Below, piece by piece: positions 22,508-31,210 of a stretch of 37,855 nt of DNA. Origin of the DNA: Blastococcus atacamensis (GTDB lineage Bacteria > Actinomycetota > Actinomycetes > Mycobacteriales > Geodermatophilaceae); contig NZ_POQU01000031.1 in assembly GCF_002938425.1 (NCBI RefSeq), positions 1 through 37,855 of the forward strand. The letters are read 5' to 3'. The translations under genes and the position numbers were made by a program. How positions within the stretch are numbered: position 1 is the stretch's first letter; each line of letters opens with the position of its first letter. The notes beneath the pieces are model-generated. The model did no database searches and was not told the DNA's origin. It worked only from the letters and a program-made list of their open reading frames with translations.

Positions 22508-23377
22508 TCAGCCGCGCCCCAGCACCGCCAGCGTCTGGGCAGCCATCGCGGCCTCGCCCAGGGCGTTCGGATGCACGACCACCGGGTTGGTGCCCTGCAG
22601 CACCGGCTCGACCCAGCGGACGCCGAGCGCTTGGCAGGCGTCGTGGCCCTCCGACACCGCGGAGAGGTCCACGTAGGTGACACCCGTCGCCGCCGCGGCG
22701 CGCCGGACCGCGTCGTTCAGGGTGGCCTGGAGGCTCCGCAGGTAGGGCACGTCGCCCTCGGCGACCGGCATCTTGTCGAAGCAGCCGCCCGCGGCCGGCA
22801 GGATCCACGGGTAGCCGAGGATCGCGATCTCGGCCTTCGGCGACCGCTTCTTCACGTCCCGCAGCGCCTGGACCAGCGCCGGGTACGTGGTGGTCCGGAC
22901 GGTGTCCTCGAAGGAGGTGCCGTACTTCTGCTGGCACGGGTTGCCCTGGCCGAGCGTGGAGAGGCCGGCGGCGCCGCAGGACAGGATCGAGTTGATGAAG
23001 ACGCCGCTGTCGTTGCCACCGATCGTCATGGTGACCAGCTGGGTGCTCCGGCTCAGCGCGTCCAGCTGCGGGGCGACGCCGTCGTACTGGGAGGCGCGGA
23101 AGTCACCGGTGTCGGCGCCTCCGCAGGTGACGTCGGTCAGCTGCGCGCCGAGCTCCGCCGCCATGACGTGCGGGTAGTTGCGGATCGACCGCAGGCACTG
23201 CGGCGGGGCGGTCGGATCGGGCGGCAGGACGCCGGAGGCGGCGCTGTAGGAGTCGCCGAGGGCGACGTACTGGAGCGGCGCCGGCGGCGCCTTGGGCGTG
23301 GCCTGCGCTGCGGGGGCGACGACGAGACCGAGCAGGACCGCGACGGCGGCCAGGATGCAGGCGGCGAGACGGCGCAC
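22508..23377 (-). CDS. Secreted SGNH/GDSL hydrolase
   Basis: 289-aa secreted esterase/lipase-like enzyme. A signal peptide (AACILAAVAVLLGLVVAPAA) precedes block I VALGDSYSAASG with catalytic Ser43, block III IGGNDSG, and block V with the late VVHPNALG holding the catalytic His. Six cysteines in the mature part suggest the three disulfides of Streptomyces SGNH lipases. GTG start with GGAGGAG 4 nt upstream. Transcribed alone, with a strong hairpin after it. Substrate likely a small ester or lipid. Confidence 0.92.
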   Translation of the reverse strand: MRRLAACILAAVAVLLGLVVAPAAQATPKAPPAPLQYVALGDSYSAASGVLPPDPTAPPQCLRSIRNYPHVMAAELGAQLTDVTCGGADTGDFRASQYDGVAPQLDALSRSTQLVTMTIGGNDSGVFINSILSCGAAGLSTLGQGNPCQQKYGTSFEDTVRTTTYPALVQALRDVKKRSPKAEIAILGYPWILPAAGGCFDKMPVAEGDVPYLRSLQATLNDAVRRAAAATGVTYVDLSAVSEGHDACQALGVRWVEPVLQGTNPVVVHPNALGEAAMAAQTLAVLGRG

Positions 23378-23471
23378 GTCTCCTCCAGTCGGCTGGGGGG
23401 CACTGTGCGCGGATCAACGGTCGAGACGGTGTCTGGTTACGCACGTCACAGGTAGTCGTCGCCGGAAACGC

Positions 23472-23505
23472 AGCAGGCCGCCCTCCGGAAGGAGGACGGC
23501 CTGCT
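23472..23505 (-). terminator. Terminator after tRNA-Ala
   Basis: 15-bp stem (23472-23486 with 23491-23505) with one mismatch and a tight GGAA/TTCC loop, 9 bp past the tRNA 3' end on the minus strand. On that strand it is followed by a weak T-run (GCGTTTCC). Confidence 0.75.
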
Positions 23506-23513
23506 CGTTCGGG

Positions 23514-23586
23514 TGGAGCTGAGGGGACTCGAACCCCTGACCCCCACACTGCCAGTGTGGTGCGCTACCAGCTGCGCCACAGCCCC
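23514..23586 (-). tRNA. tRNA-Ala (anticodon GGC)
   Basis: 73-nt cloverleaf on the minus strand: acceptor GGGGCTG/CAGCTCC with one G-U pair, D-arm around GCGCAGCTGGTAGCGC, anticodon stem CCACA/TGTGG with loop CTGGCAG (anticodon GGC), and T-arm with GGTTCGAGTCC. Discriminator is A and the 3' CCA is not encoded (ACCC follows). Downstream hairpin at 23472-23505. Confidence 0.95.
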
Positions 23587-23692
23587 GAACCCGGCCCGAT
23601 CTGGTGCGTTCGAGCCGGGAGCAACTGTACAGGGCGCCCGAGCCGACCCCGCACAGGGGTGGCCGGTGTCGCGCCCCGACCCGACGAGCCGG

Positions 23693-24478
23693 TCAGACCT
23701 CGACGCCGCGTGCCGCCAGCCACGGCACCGGGTCGATCTTCTTGCCACCGACGCCGCCCTGGTGCACTTCGAAGTGCAGGTGCGGGCCGGTCGACTGCCC
23801 CCGGTTCCCGAGCAGCGCGATGGTCTCGCCGGCCTCCACGAACTGGCCCGGCTCCACGAGGATCTTGTCCATGTGGCCGTAGACCGTCACGTCGCCGTTG
23901 TCGTGCAGGATGTAGACGGCCAGGCCGAAGCCGCTGGCCGAGCCCGCCCGCAGCACGACGCCGTCCATCGCCGCGTACTCGGGGGTTCGCATCGGGGCGG
24001 CCAGGTCGATGCCGTAGTGGAAGGTGCCCCATCGGCCGCCGTACCCACTCGTGAAGCGGGCGCCGTCGACGGGCAGGACGGCCTTCGGTCGCGCAGCCTC
24101 CGCTGCCGCGGCGGCCTCCGCCGCCTGGCGCTCGTCGCGCGCGGTCCGCGAGGCGGCGACCTCCTGCAGGCGGGCCTGCGCCTCGGCGACCGTGATCGAC
24201 GCCTGCGGCAGCATCTCGACGTCCTCGTCCGTGGTGAGCAGCGCGTCCTGGGCCTCCATCACGGAGGTGGCGTCGGCCGAGGCGACCGGAGCGCCCTGCA
24301 GCCCCAGCACGGAGGCCGCGACGCCGCCGGCGAGCAGGGCACCGAGGAGCAGTGCCGGCCGACGCCTCGGGTAGGGCCCGGACGCTGGCCGTGCCCGCCG
24401 GGCAGCGGATCGACCGGTGCTGGGAGCCACGACTCCGAGCAGCTCCGTACGGGCCTCCTGGCCGAGCTTCGCGTCCAT
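23693..24478 (-). CDS. M23-family peptidoglycan endopeptidase, membrane-anchored
   Basis: 261-aa LytM/M23 zinc peptidase acting on peptidoglycan cross-bridges outside the membrane. One N-terminal helix (about 41-60, preceded by RRRP) anchors or exports it. An Ala/Glu/Gln-rich coiled segment (75-130) follows. The catalytic domain has HYGID (His154, Asp158), YGHMD (His192) and GPHLHFEV (His223, His225), all the usual ligands and catalytic His. ATG 24478 is preferred over an in-frame ATG at 24532, which would add a Cys/Arg-rich 18-residue head; neither has a strong ribosome site. Divergent from the polyol operon. Confidence 0.9.
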   Translation of the reverse strand: MDAKLGQEARTELLGVVAPSTGRSAARRARPASGPYPRRRPALLLGALLAGGVAASVLGLQGAPVASADATSVMEAQDALLTTDEDVEMLPQASITVAEAQARLQEVAASRTARDERQAAEAAAAAEAARPKAVLPVDGARFTSGYGGRWGTFHYGIDLAAPMRTPEYAAMDGVVLRAGSASGFGLAVYILHDNGDVTVYGHMDKILVEPGQFVEAGETIALLGNRGQSTGPHLHFEVHQGGVGGKKIDPVPWLAARGVEV

Positions 24479-24899
24479 GCACCGTCCGTCTCGCGCTCCG
24501 CGGTCCCCGTCGGACCGCAGACATCGAAACATTCCGTGACCCGTTCGTGACCCCGCGTTCGACGCGTCACCGAGGACACGCCGGAGTGATGTGCACCACC
24601 AGCCCCTGCCGTCACATCTGTCACTCTGTCGATGACGAACGGATCCCCGTCCGGGCGTTTATGATCACGAGCACCCCGCTCGCGATGCCGTGCTGGTTTG
24701 CGAACGGTCCAGCTCGGGCATCCCGGTTCTCCGGCGTGAAACATCCCGCGCCGCCCCAGCGCCTCCCGCGTTCGTGAAGCGGCGCCGGGTGTAGTTGCGC
24801 GGCACCCCAGCACACCCGTGTACTGCTGATCGACTCGTACCCGGAACGAGAACGGGTCCGATCCGCCGTGCCCAGGACAGAAGAAGAAGGAGGGATGCG
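24479..24899. promoter_or_regulatory. 421-bp divergent regulatory region with direct repeats
   Basis: No gene is supported here. It contains GTGACCC at 24536-24542 and 24547-24553 (11-bp period) and GTCAC at 24611-24615 and 24620-24624 (9-bp period), with a related GTCG after. Such direct repeats are typical of response-regulator sites, and MtrA-like regulators control wall peptidases in other actinobacteria. An AAGGAGGG ribosome site for the plus-strand gene lies at 24886-24893. I looked for a c-di-AMP (ydaO) riboswitch before the M23 gene and found none I could support. Confidence 0.4.
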
Positions 24900-26522
24900 A
24901 TGTCGCAGGCCGAGTTCCTGCCCCTCCCGGCCACCACCGGGTCCACCGCGACCGTTCTTCCCTCCGGGACCGCACCTGCGGTCCCGATGACCGCCACCGC
25001 GTCCGGCACGGCCCTCAACGTCGCGGCGGCCGCCGAGATCCGGCCGCTCGCTGATGCGACCCTGTCCCACCACGGCGGGCAGCTCGCGGTTCCGACCTAC
25101 GACCGCTCGGCCCTCACGCCGGCCGTCGTGCACTTCAGCGTGGGCGGGTTCCACCGCGCCCACCAGCTGGTGTACTTCGACGAGCTGGCCGAGCGCCGCA
25201 TCAGCACCGACTGGGGTGTCATCGGTGTGGGCCTGCGCAGCCGCACGATGAAGGACGCCCTGGCGCCGCAGGACCACCTGTACACCGTGGTGGAGCGCAG
25301 CCCCGACGGCGAGCGGGCGCGCGTCGTGGGCGTCATGGTCGGCTACCACTTCGCTCCCGAGGACCCCGCCGCCGTCCTGGACCTGCTCACCGACGAGCGC
25401 ACCCGCATGGTCTCGCTGACCATCACCGACAGCGGCTACCGCCTGGACCCGTGCACCGGCCTGTTCGACGCCGACGACCCCGACATCCGCTCGGACGTCG
25501 AGGACCCGTCCCGCCCGCGCACGGTTTTCGGCTTCATCGTCGAGGCGCTGGACCGCCGTCGACGAGCCGGCCTGGCGCCGTTCTCCGTCGTCTCCTGCGA
25601 CAACATGCACCGCAACGGTCGGGCCGCGCGCACCGCCGTCGTCGGCTTCGCCCGGCTCCGCGACGAGGTGCTGGCGCGCTGGATCGCTGACCGCGTGGCG
25701 TTCCCCAGCAGCATGGTCGACCGCATCACGCCGCATACGTCCCCCGAGGAGCGGGAGGCCGTGGCCCAGCGCTACGGCGTCGACGACCGCTGGCCGGTCA
25801 TCACCGAGCCGTTCTCGCAGTGGGTCATCGAGGACACCTTCTCCGACGGCCGCCCGCCGCTGGACGAGGTGGGCGTGCGGTTCGTGCCCGACGTCGGCCG
25901 GTACGAGCTCATGAAGACGCGACTGCTGAACGCCAGCCACTGCGCCCTGGGCTACCTCGGCTCGCTGGCCGGTCACAGCAGCCTCGACCAGGTCATGGCC
26001 GACCCGGTCTTCGCCGGCTACGTCGCCCGGCTCATGGACGTCGAGGTGACGCCGCTCCTTCCGCCTCCGGACGGCATCGACCTGTCCGACTACAAGCGCT
26101 CGCTGCTGCAGCGGTTCGCCAACCCGGCGATCGCCGACGGGCTGCCCCGGTTGTGCCGCCGCGGCTCGACGAAGCTGCCGCACCACCTGCTGCCCTCGCT
26201 GCGCCAGGCGCTCGAGGAGGAGCGCCCGCACGCACTGCTCACCCTCGCCGTCGCCGGCTGGATCCGGTACCTGCGGGGCACCGACGACGCCGGCCGGCCC
26301 CTCCCCCTCGAGGACACGCTCGGCGACCGGCTGCGGGCGCTGGCACGCGAGGGGGGCACGGACCCGCGACCTCTGCTGCGCGAGACCTCGGTGTTCGGCG
26401 ATCTCGGGTCCGTCCCGGGCTTCGCCGACGAACTGGAGGAGACCCTCGTCGCGCTCGACCGGTTCGGCGCCCGGGCGACGGTCGCCCTCCGATCCCTCCA
26501 GCCGGCAGCACTCCCCCGGTGA
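24900..26522 (+). CDS. Mannitol/polyol dehydrogenase family protein
   Basis: 540-aa NAD(P)-dependent dehydrogenase of the long-chain mannitol 2-dehydrogenase/fructuronate reductase family (PF01232 + PF08125). After a 60-residue Thr/Ala/Pro head comes VVHFSVGGFHRAHQLVYFDE, the nucleotide-binding start. ITDSGYRLDPCTG and SCDNMHRNG are family blocks. The catalytic Lys339-x4-Asn344-x2-His347 motif is in MKTRLLNASH. ATG 24900 has AAGGAGGG 6 nt upstream. It interconverts a ketose (or its phosphate) and the matching polyol. As first gene before glycerophosphotransferase- and nucleotidyltransferase-like genes it probably supplies the polyol for a wall polymer rather than for catabolism (inference). 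Confidence 0.9.
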   Translation: MSQAEFLPLPATTGSTATVLPSGTAPAVPMTATASGTALNVAAAAEIRPLADATLSHHGGQLAVPTYDRSALTPAVVHFSVGGFHRAHQLVYFDELAERRISTDWGVIGVGLRSRTMKDALAPQDHLYTVVERSPDGERARVVGVMVGYHFAPEDPAAVLDLLTDERTRMVSLTITDSGYRLDPCTGLFDADDPDIRSDVEDPSRPRTVFGFIVEALDRRRRAGLAPFSVVSCDNMHRNGRAARTAVVGFARLRDEVLARWIADRVAFPSSMVDRITPHTSPEEREAVAQRYGVDDRWPVITEPFSQWVIEDTFSDGRPPLDEVGVRFVPDVGRYELMKTRLLNASHCALGYLGSLAGHSSLDQVMADPVFAGYVARLMDVEVTPLLPPPDGIDLSDYKRSLLQRFANPAIADGLPRLCRRGSTKLPHHLLPSLRQALEEERPHALLTLAVAGWIRYLRGTDDAGRPLPLEDTLGDRLRALAREGGTDPRPLLRETSVFGDLGSVPGFADELEETLVALDRFGARATVALRSLQPAALPR

Positions 26523-26566
26523 CCGCCGATCCCCGACCTCGTCCGACCCCGAAGGGAGCCCATCCG

Positions 26567-27349
26567 GTGCCGACCGTTCCGCCGACGCTCATCGAGCGGG
26601 TGCAGTACCTGCTCTGCGACGCCGACGGCAACCTCTTCCCGTCCGAGGAGCCGGCGTTCGACGCGTCGGCCGAGGTGACCAACGCCTTCCTCGCCTCCGT
26701 CGGCATCGACCGCCGGTACACGGCCGACGAGCTGCGGTCCGTGGCCACCGGGATGAACTTCCGGACCACGGCGCTGACCCTCGCGGCCGACGCCGGCGTT
26801 CCCGACGCCGACATCGAGCCCTGGGTCGCCGAGGAGCGCCGGGCGGTGACCGCCCACCTGGGTGCCACCCTCACGCCGCACGAGCCGACCCGGGCGGCGC
26901 TGGCCACGCTGGCCTCCTCCCTGGAACTGGCCGTGGTGAGCTCCAGCGCCCTCTCCCGGCTGGCCGCCTGCTTCACCGCCACCGGCCTGGACGACCTGCT
27001 GCCGCCCGCGCGGCGGTACAGCGCCGAGGACTCGCTGCCCACGCCGACCAGCAAGCCCGACCCGGCGGTCTACCGGCACGCCTGCGCGGACCTCGGCATC
27101 GAGCCGGAGCAGGGACTGGCCGTCGAGGACGCCGTGGCCGGTGTGCGCTCGGCCGTGAGCGCCGGGTGCCCGACCATCGGCAACCTGCTGTTCGTGCTGC
27201 CCGACGAGCGCGCCGAGCGCGCCGAGGCGCTGCTGGCGGCCGGGGCCCTGACCGTCGTCGAGTCCTGGCAGGAGCTGGCCGATCTCGTGCTGCCGGTCCT
27301 CGCCGGTCGCCGGTCCACCGGCGAGGCCCTCAGCGGGGTGGCCCGGTGA
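26567..27349 (+). CDS. HAD-superfamily hydrolase
   Basis: 260-aa HAD protein of the beta-phosphoglucomutase/phosphatase subfamily. Motif I is LCDADGNLF with Asp18 (nucleophile) and Asp20; motif II Ser is in VVSSSALSRL; motif III Lys in PTSKPDPAVY; motif IV in AVEDAVAGVRSAVSAG. The helical cap lies between motifs I and II. GTG 26567 has GAAGGGA about 9 nt upstream. Its stop overlaps the next start (GTGA). In this operon it could dephosphorylate a sugar- or polyol-phosphate, or set which phosphate ester reaches the cytidylyltransferase. Confidence 0.87.
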   Translation: MPTVPPTLIERVQYLLCDADGNLFPSEEPAFDASAEVTNAFLASVGIDRRYTADELRSVATGMNFRTTALTLAADAGVPDADIEPWVAEERRAVTAHLGATLTPHEPTRAALATLASSLELAVVSSSALSRLAACFTATGLDDLLPPARRYSAEDSLPTPTSKPDPAVYRHACADLGIEPEQGLAVEDAVAGVRSAVSAGCPTIGNLLFVLPDERAERAEALLAAGALTVVESWQELADLVLPVLAGRRSTGEALSGVAR

Positions 27350-28479
27350 ACATCGTCTACGTCGCCTTCCGCGGCCACTTCTCCGACAGCCCCCGCGCGC
27401 TCTACGAGGCCCTGCTCGAGCGCGGCGTCGACGCCACGCACACCTGGCTGGCCGCCGAGCACACCGCGGCCACCTTCCCGGCCGGGATCGACACGGTGCC
27501 GTTCGGATCGGCGGAGTGCATCGCGACCCTCGAGGCCGCGGACCTGGTCATCTCCAACGACCACATCCCGCTGGACTGGGAGAAGAAGCCGGGCGCCACC
27601 TACGTGCAGACGTGGCACGGCACGATGCTCAAGCGCATCCACAACGACGTGCTGTGGGCCCCCGAGGGCCGGCTGGCCTACCTGGACCAGGACATCGCCC
27701 GCTGGGACCTGCTGCTCTCCCCGAACGCCGTCACGACCGAACGGCTGCGCAAGGCCTTCGGGTTCACCGGGCCGATCCACGAGACCGGACTCCCGCGCAA
27801 CGACCTGCTCAGCAGCCCGGAGCGCGAGGAGTTGCGGGCCAAGGTGCGCGCCGACCTCGGTATCGAGCCGGGCCAGACGGCCGTCCTGTACACGCCGACC
27901 TGGCGCGACAACCTGGTCTTCGCTGGTGCCGGGTCGCAGGATTTCGAGTTCGCCATCGACCTCGAGGACTTCTCCGCCCGGCTCGGCGGGGACCACGTGC
28001 TGCTGCTGCGCCTGCACAACATGGTCATGGACCGGCTGGAGATCGTCGAGGGCTCCGCGGTGCACGACGTGTGCAGCCACCCCGACATCCGCGACCTGTA
28101 CCTGGCGGCGGACCTCATGGTGACCGACTACTCGTCGACGATGTTCGATTTCGCGATCACCGGCCGGCCACTGCTCTTCTACACCTACGACCTGGAGAGC
28201 TACCGCGACGAGTTGCGCGGTTTCTACTTCGACCTGGAGGACGTCGCGCCCGGCCCGCTGGTGCGCGACAGCCGTGAGCTGGTGACCGCCATCGCCGACC
28301 TGGACTCGATCCGGTCGGAGTACGCGGAGCGCTACGCCCGCTTCCAGGAGACGTTCTGCCACCTGGAGGACGGCTCGGCCACCGAGCGCGTCCTCGACCT
28401 CATCCTGCCGGCCGCTCCCGCGTCCGCGCAGACCACCAGCAACATCCCTGAAGGAGATGATGTCAGTGCGGACCGGTGA
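27346..28479 (+). CDS. CDP-glycerol glycerophosphotransferase-family (TagF/TagB-like) enzyme
   Basis: 377-aa GT-B enzyme of PF04464, which adds polyol-phosphate units from CDP-polyol to teichoic-acid-type polymers at the membrane. Signature segments: YVQTWHGTMLKRIHND with His91, IHETGLPRNDLL, VLYTPTWRDN, DLYLAADLMVTDYSSTMFDF, and PLLFYTYDLESYRDELRGFY. There is no N-terminal glycosyltransferase domain, so it is the single-domain form. The start overlaps the HAD gene and the end overlaps the nucleotidyltransferase, giving tight coupling. Which CDP-polyol it uses is not readable from sequence; context suggests a reduced sugar such as mannitol or arabinitol rather than glycerol. Confidence 0.92.
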   Translation: MNIVYVAFRGHFSDSPRALYEALLERGVDATHTWLAAEHTAATFPAGIDTVPFGSAECIATLEAADLVISNDHIPLDWEKKPGATYVQTWHGTMLKRIHNDVLWAPEGRLAYLDQDIARWDLLLSPNAVTTERLRKAFGFTGPIHETGLPRNDLLSSPEREELRAKVRADLGIEPGQTAVLYTPTWRDNLVFAGAGSQDFEFAIDLEDFSARLGGDHVLLLRLHNMVMDRLEIVEGSAVHDVCSHPDIRDLYLAADLMVTDYSSTMFDFAITGRPLLFYTYDLESYRDELRGFYFDLEDVAPGPLVRDSRELVTAIADLDSIRSEYAERYARFQETFCHLEDGSATERVLDLILPAAPASAQTTSNIPEGDDVSADR

Positions 28480-29281
28480 CCACGTCCTCAACCCCAAGCG
28501 TCGGGGTGGATCCCCCCTGTCGGCCCGCACGACGCCCCGCCGACAGCAGACGCAGTCCGTCCAGGTCGTCATCCTGGCCGCGGGCATGGGTACCCGGCTG
28601 GGCCGCAAGGACCCCAAGCCGCTCACCCCTCTCAGCGACGGTCGCAGCATCATGCAGTGGCAGCTCGACGGGCTGCGTTCCGTCCTCGGCACCGACGTGT
28701 CGGTGACCGCGGTCGTCGGCTACCGCAGCAAGCGGATCATGAAGGCGGCTCCCGAGCTGCTCTTCACGTACAACCCCGACTTCGCGGTGACGAACACGTC
28801 GAAGAGCCTGCTGCGGGGTCTGCGCACCACCCGCGAGGGCGGTGTGCTGTGGCTCAACGGTGACGTCGTCTTCGACCCGGCCGTCCTCGAGGTCGCCCTG
28901 CCCTACATCGTCGCGGACCAGAGCTTCGTCTGCGTCGACACGAGCACGGTCGCCGAGGAGGAGGTCAAGTACACCCTCGACGAGGACGGCTGCATCCGCG
29001 AGCTGTCGAAGATCGTCCGCGGTGGGCTCGGCGAGGCGGTGGGGATCAACTACATCTCCTCCGCCGACAAGGCCACGCTCATCGAGCACCTGGACGAGTG
29101 CTCGCACGAGGACTACTTCGAGCGGGCCATCGAGACCGCGATCGCCGAGCGTGGCCTCCGCGTGCTGCCGGTGGACATCTCGCAGTACGCCGCGGTCGAG
29201 GTCGACTTCGACGGCGACCTGCAGCGGGCGAACTCGCTGTTCGGCGGCGACGCCCCCAACATCGTGGCCGAGCTGAGCTGA
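28466..29281 (+). CDS. Sugar/polyol-phosphate nucleotidyltransferase
   Basis: About 271-aa LicC/GlmU-type nucleotidyltransferase. QVVILAAGMGTRLGRKDPKP is the nucleotide-binding loop, preceded by a 35-residue basic head. WLNGDVVFDP holds the metal-binding Asp, and AVEVDFDGDL the second acidic site. AAGGAG at 28451-28456 is 9 nt before GTG 28466, but 0 and 3 nt before ATG 28457 and ATG 28460, so the start could be any of these. Overlaps the phosphotransferase gene. Probably makes the CDP-polyol that enzyme consumes; a phosphocholine-type substrate is an alternative. Confidence 0.88.
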   Translation: MRTGDHVLNPKRRGGSPLSARTTPRRQQTQSVQVVILAAGMGTRLGRKDPKPLTPLSDGRSIMQWQLDGLRSVLGTDVSVTAVVGYRSKRIMKAAPELLFTYNPDFAVTNTSKSLLRGLRTTREGGVLWLNGDVVFDPAVLEVALPYIVADQSFVCVDTSTVAEEEVKYTLDEDGCIRELSKIVRGGLGEAVGINYISSADKATLIEHLDECSHEDYFERAIETAIAERGLRVLPVDISQYAAVEVDFDGDLQRANSLFGGDAPNIVAELS

Positions 29282-29298
29282 TCCCCGGGTCGGCCGTC

Positions 29299-29331
29299 GA
29301 GGCGCGCGTCCCCTTCGGGGGCGCGCGCCTC
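29299..29331 (+). terminator. Terminator after the polyol-phosphate operon
   Basis: GAGGCGCGCG (29299-29308) and CCCC (29310-29313) pair with GGGG (29318-29321) and CGCGCGCCTC (29322-29331) around a stable TTCG loop, with one bulged T. It lies 18 bp after the stop. The remaining bases to 29477 are GC-rich with no feature I can support. Confidence 0.85.
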
Positions 29332-29477
29332 GCGCGTTCCGGGGCGGCGCGCCCCCGCCGCCGGTGTCGGGACCGGGGCCGGGGTCGGGCAGCGACGTCG
29401 CGTTCGCGGTGCGGCGGCCGGCCACACGGTCGACGGCACGCCCCGCCGCGTCACCGCGCCCACCTGCCGCAGCCCGG

Positions 29478-30542
29478 TCAGGCGGCGGCCTTCGCCACCC
29501 GCGCCGGCGACGCGTCGGTCTCGCGGAACCGCCGGGCGGCGGCGATCCCCCCGAGGACCAACCCGATCCCCAGCGTCGCCAGGACCGCGACCGCGATCCG
29601 GGCGACCGCCTGCGGGCCCGCGGAGGCCACGTTCGCCGTCCACAGCACGTCGACGTCGGGCAGGCCCTGGACCAGCAGCAGCCAGCCGGTGACGACGGCG
29701 AGCAGCCCGGTCATCACGCCCCGGCCGCGCAGCGCCGCGCGCACGCCCAGGACGGCGCATCCCAGGGCGGCGAGGGCCGGCATCAGCGCGGACACGAGGG
29801 CGCCGGCGTGCGAGCCGACGGTCACCGACGGCTCCGGCGTCGCCAGCGCGTGCCAGAGCGCGGCCCCTGCGCCGAGCGCGAGCAGGGCACCCAGCAGCCG
29901 CGGGCTGCGGGCGAGCAGCCCCGCGGCCGCCGCGGCCAGCGCGAGCGCCGCGACGGCCGGCCACACGGCCCACGGCGACGGCGGGGGGCTCCAGGTGAGC
30001 ACCCCGGCGACCTCGGCCTCCGTGCTCCCGTGCCGCAGGGGCACGAGCCACTCCGAGACCAGGTGTTTCCGGGTGGGGTCCTCCGCCACCCGCGGCGGCA
30101 GCACGCCCTCGCTCATCCAGTGCGTGCGGTGGTCGTGCCAGACGTACTCCGGTTCGGTGGACACCTGCTCCCACGCCGGCTCGGCGTCGGCATCGACGCC
30201 CGCCGGCATGCTCGCCCGGCCGTACCGGTCCAGGTTGAGATGGGTCGCCGGGCTGTGCGCGTTGCGCCAGACCCCGTTGGGGCCGATGCGCAGGTAGGGC
30301 TCGTCGGAGTAGCCGGGCACGAGGACGTCGGTGCCGGACTCGTTGACCAGCTCGAGCTCGTCGCCGAACTGCAGGATGCGCACGGTGACGCCGGGCAGGC
30401 CCGGTGTCACCGACACGATCCGCGCGTCGAAGTCGCTGCCGGCCGCCTCTCCCCCGACGTGGGCCGACGCGGGACCGGCCACGCCCAGCAGCGCGAGGGC
30501 GCCGGCCAGGACGACGAGGAGGCGCACCGGCCCGCGGCTCAC
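29478..30542 (-). CDS. Membrane protein of the copper operon, His-rich exposed domain
   Basis: 354-aa protein. A signal peptide (LLVVLAGALALLGVAGPASA) ends just before AHVGGEAAG, leaving an early His as in CopC/YcnI. An exposed domain of about 160 residues contains VWHDHRTHWMSEG, rich in His/Met/Trp and a plausible Cu site. Four to five membrane helices follow, ending with a short basic tail. No named family recognised. GTG 30542 overlaps the SCO gene's stop (GTGA). Last gene of the minus-strand operon that starts with the anti-sigma factor, so a role in copper delivery or resistance is inferred from context. Confidence 0.75.
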   Translation of the reverse strand: MSRGPVRLLVVLAGALALLGVAGPASAHVGGEAAGSDFDARIVSVTPGLPGVTVRILQFGDELELVNESGTDVLVPGYSDEPYLRIGPNGVWRNAHSPATHLNLDRYGRASMPAGVDADAEPAWEQVSTEPEYVWHDHRTHWMSEGVLPPRVAEDPTRKHLVSEWLVPLRHGSTEAEVAGVLTWSPPPSPWAVWPAVAALALAAAAAGLLARSPRLLGALLALGAGAALWHALATPEPSVTVGSHAGALVSALMPALAALGCAVLGVRAALRGRGVMTGLLAVVTGWLLLVQGLPDVDVLWTANVASAGPQAVARIAVAVLATLGIGLVLGGIAAARRFRETDASPARVAKAAA

Positions 30543-31210
30543 GCGCCCGCCACGAGCCGGAGGTCGTCGGCGATGTCGTCGGCGGTGTTCTCCGCGTCGA
30601 AGGCAACGTGGGCCTCGTCGTCCTCGGCGTACAGCAGCAGCAGCGTCGAGTGCAGCCGGCCGTCGTCCTCGGCCTGCGGCACGCCGGCCGAGAGCTGCGC
30701 CTGGTCGATGGCCTCCTGGTCGCCGGTGAGACCGACGAACGAGGTCGGCAGGTCGGCGTCGAACCGGCCCAGGTACTCGCCCAGGACCTCCGGCGAGTCC
30801 GTGGCCGGGTCGGTCGTCACGAACACCACCTGCACCTGCTCGGCCAGCTCCCGGTCCAGACCGCGCAGCGCCACCGCGACGTCGGCCATGGTCGTCGGGC
30901 AGACGTCGGGGCACTGCGTGTAGCCGAAGAACAGCAGGGTGGGGCGCCCCCCGGTGACCTCGGCGAAGTCGAAGCTCGCGCCGGTGGTGTCGGTGAGGGT
31001 GAACGACGGCCGGCGGTAGGGCTCGGTGAGGTCGAGCCCGGCGTACCGGTCCTCGGGGCCCTCCACCGTGGCGGGCGGGTCGCCCGAGTGGTCGTGGTCG
31101 CCGCCGCCGTCGGCCTCCGCCGACGTCCCGCAGCCGGCCACCAGCAGGCCCGCAGCGAGGAGCAGCGCCGGGAGCGAGCGACGGGTACGGCGGCGGACGG
31201 CGGAACTCAC
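30539..31210 (-). CDS. SCO1/SenC-family copper chaperone lipoprotein
   Basis: 223-aa thioredoxin-fold lipoprotein. Lipobox VAGC (Cys27) follows the signal helix, then a short DHDHSGD His cluster. The copper motif is GYTQCPDVCPTTM with Cys100 and Cys104; a third ligand, His, is in DGRLHSTLLLLY. SCO proteins deliver copper to the CuA site of cytochrome oxidase or keep its thiols reduced. GTG start overlaps the YcnI stop (GTGA). The extra His cluster near the lipid anchor is a possible second metal site. Confidence 0.92.
   Translation of the reverse strand: MSSAVRRRTRRSLPALLLAAGLLVAGCGTSAEADGGGDHDHSGDPPATVEGPEDRYAGLDLTEPYRRPSFTLTDTTGASFDFAEVTGGRPTLLFFGYTQCPDVCPTTMADVAVALRGLDRELAEQVQVVFVTTDPATDSPEVLGEYLGRFDADLPTSFVGLTGDQEAIDQAQLSAGVPQAEDDGRLHSTLLLLYAEDDEAHVAFDAENTADDIADDLRLVAGA

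Noticed and set aside
24479-24620. ydaO (c-di-AMP) riboswitch before the M23 peptidase gene
   Set aside because: Looked for because such switches precede wall hydrolases in actinobacteria, but the conserved blocks could not be found.
24621-26231. 536-aa minus-strand frame opposite the polyol dehydrogenase
   Set aside because: Complement of a clear dehydrogenase; composition is Val/Asp/Gly/Arg repeats without motifs.
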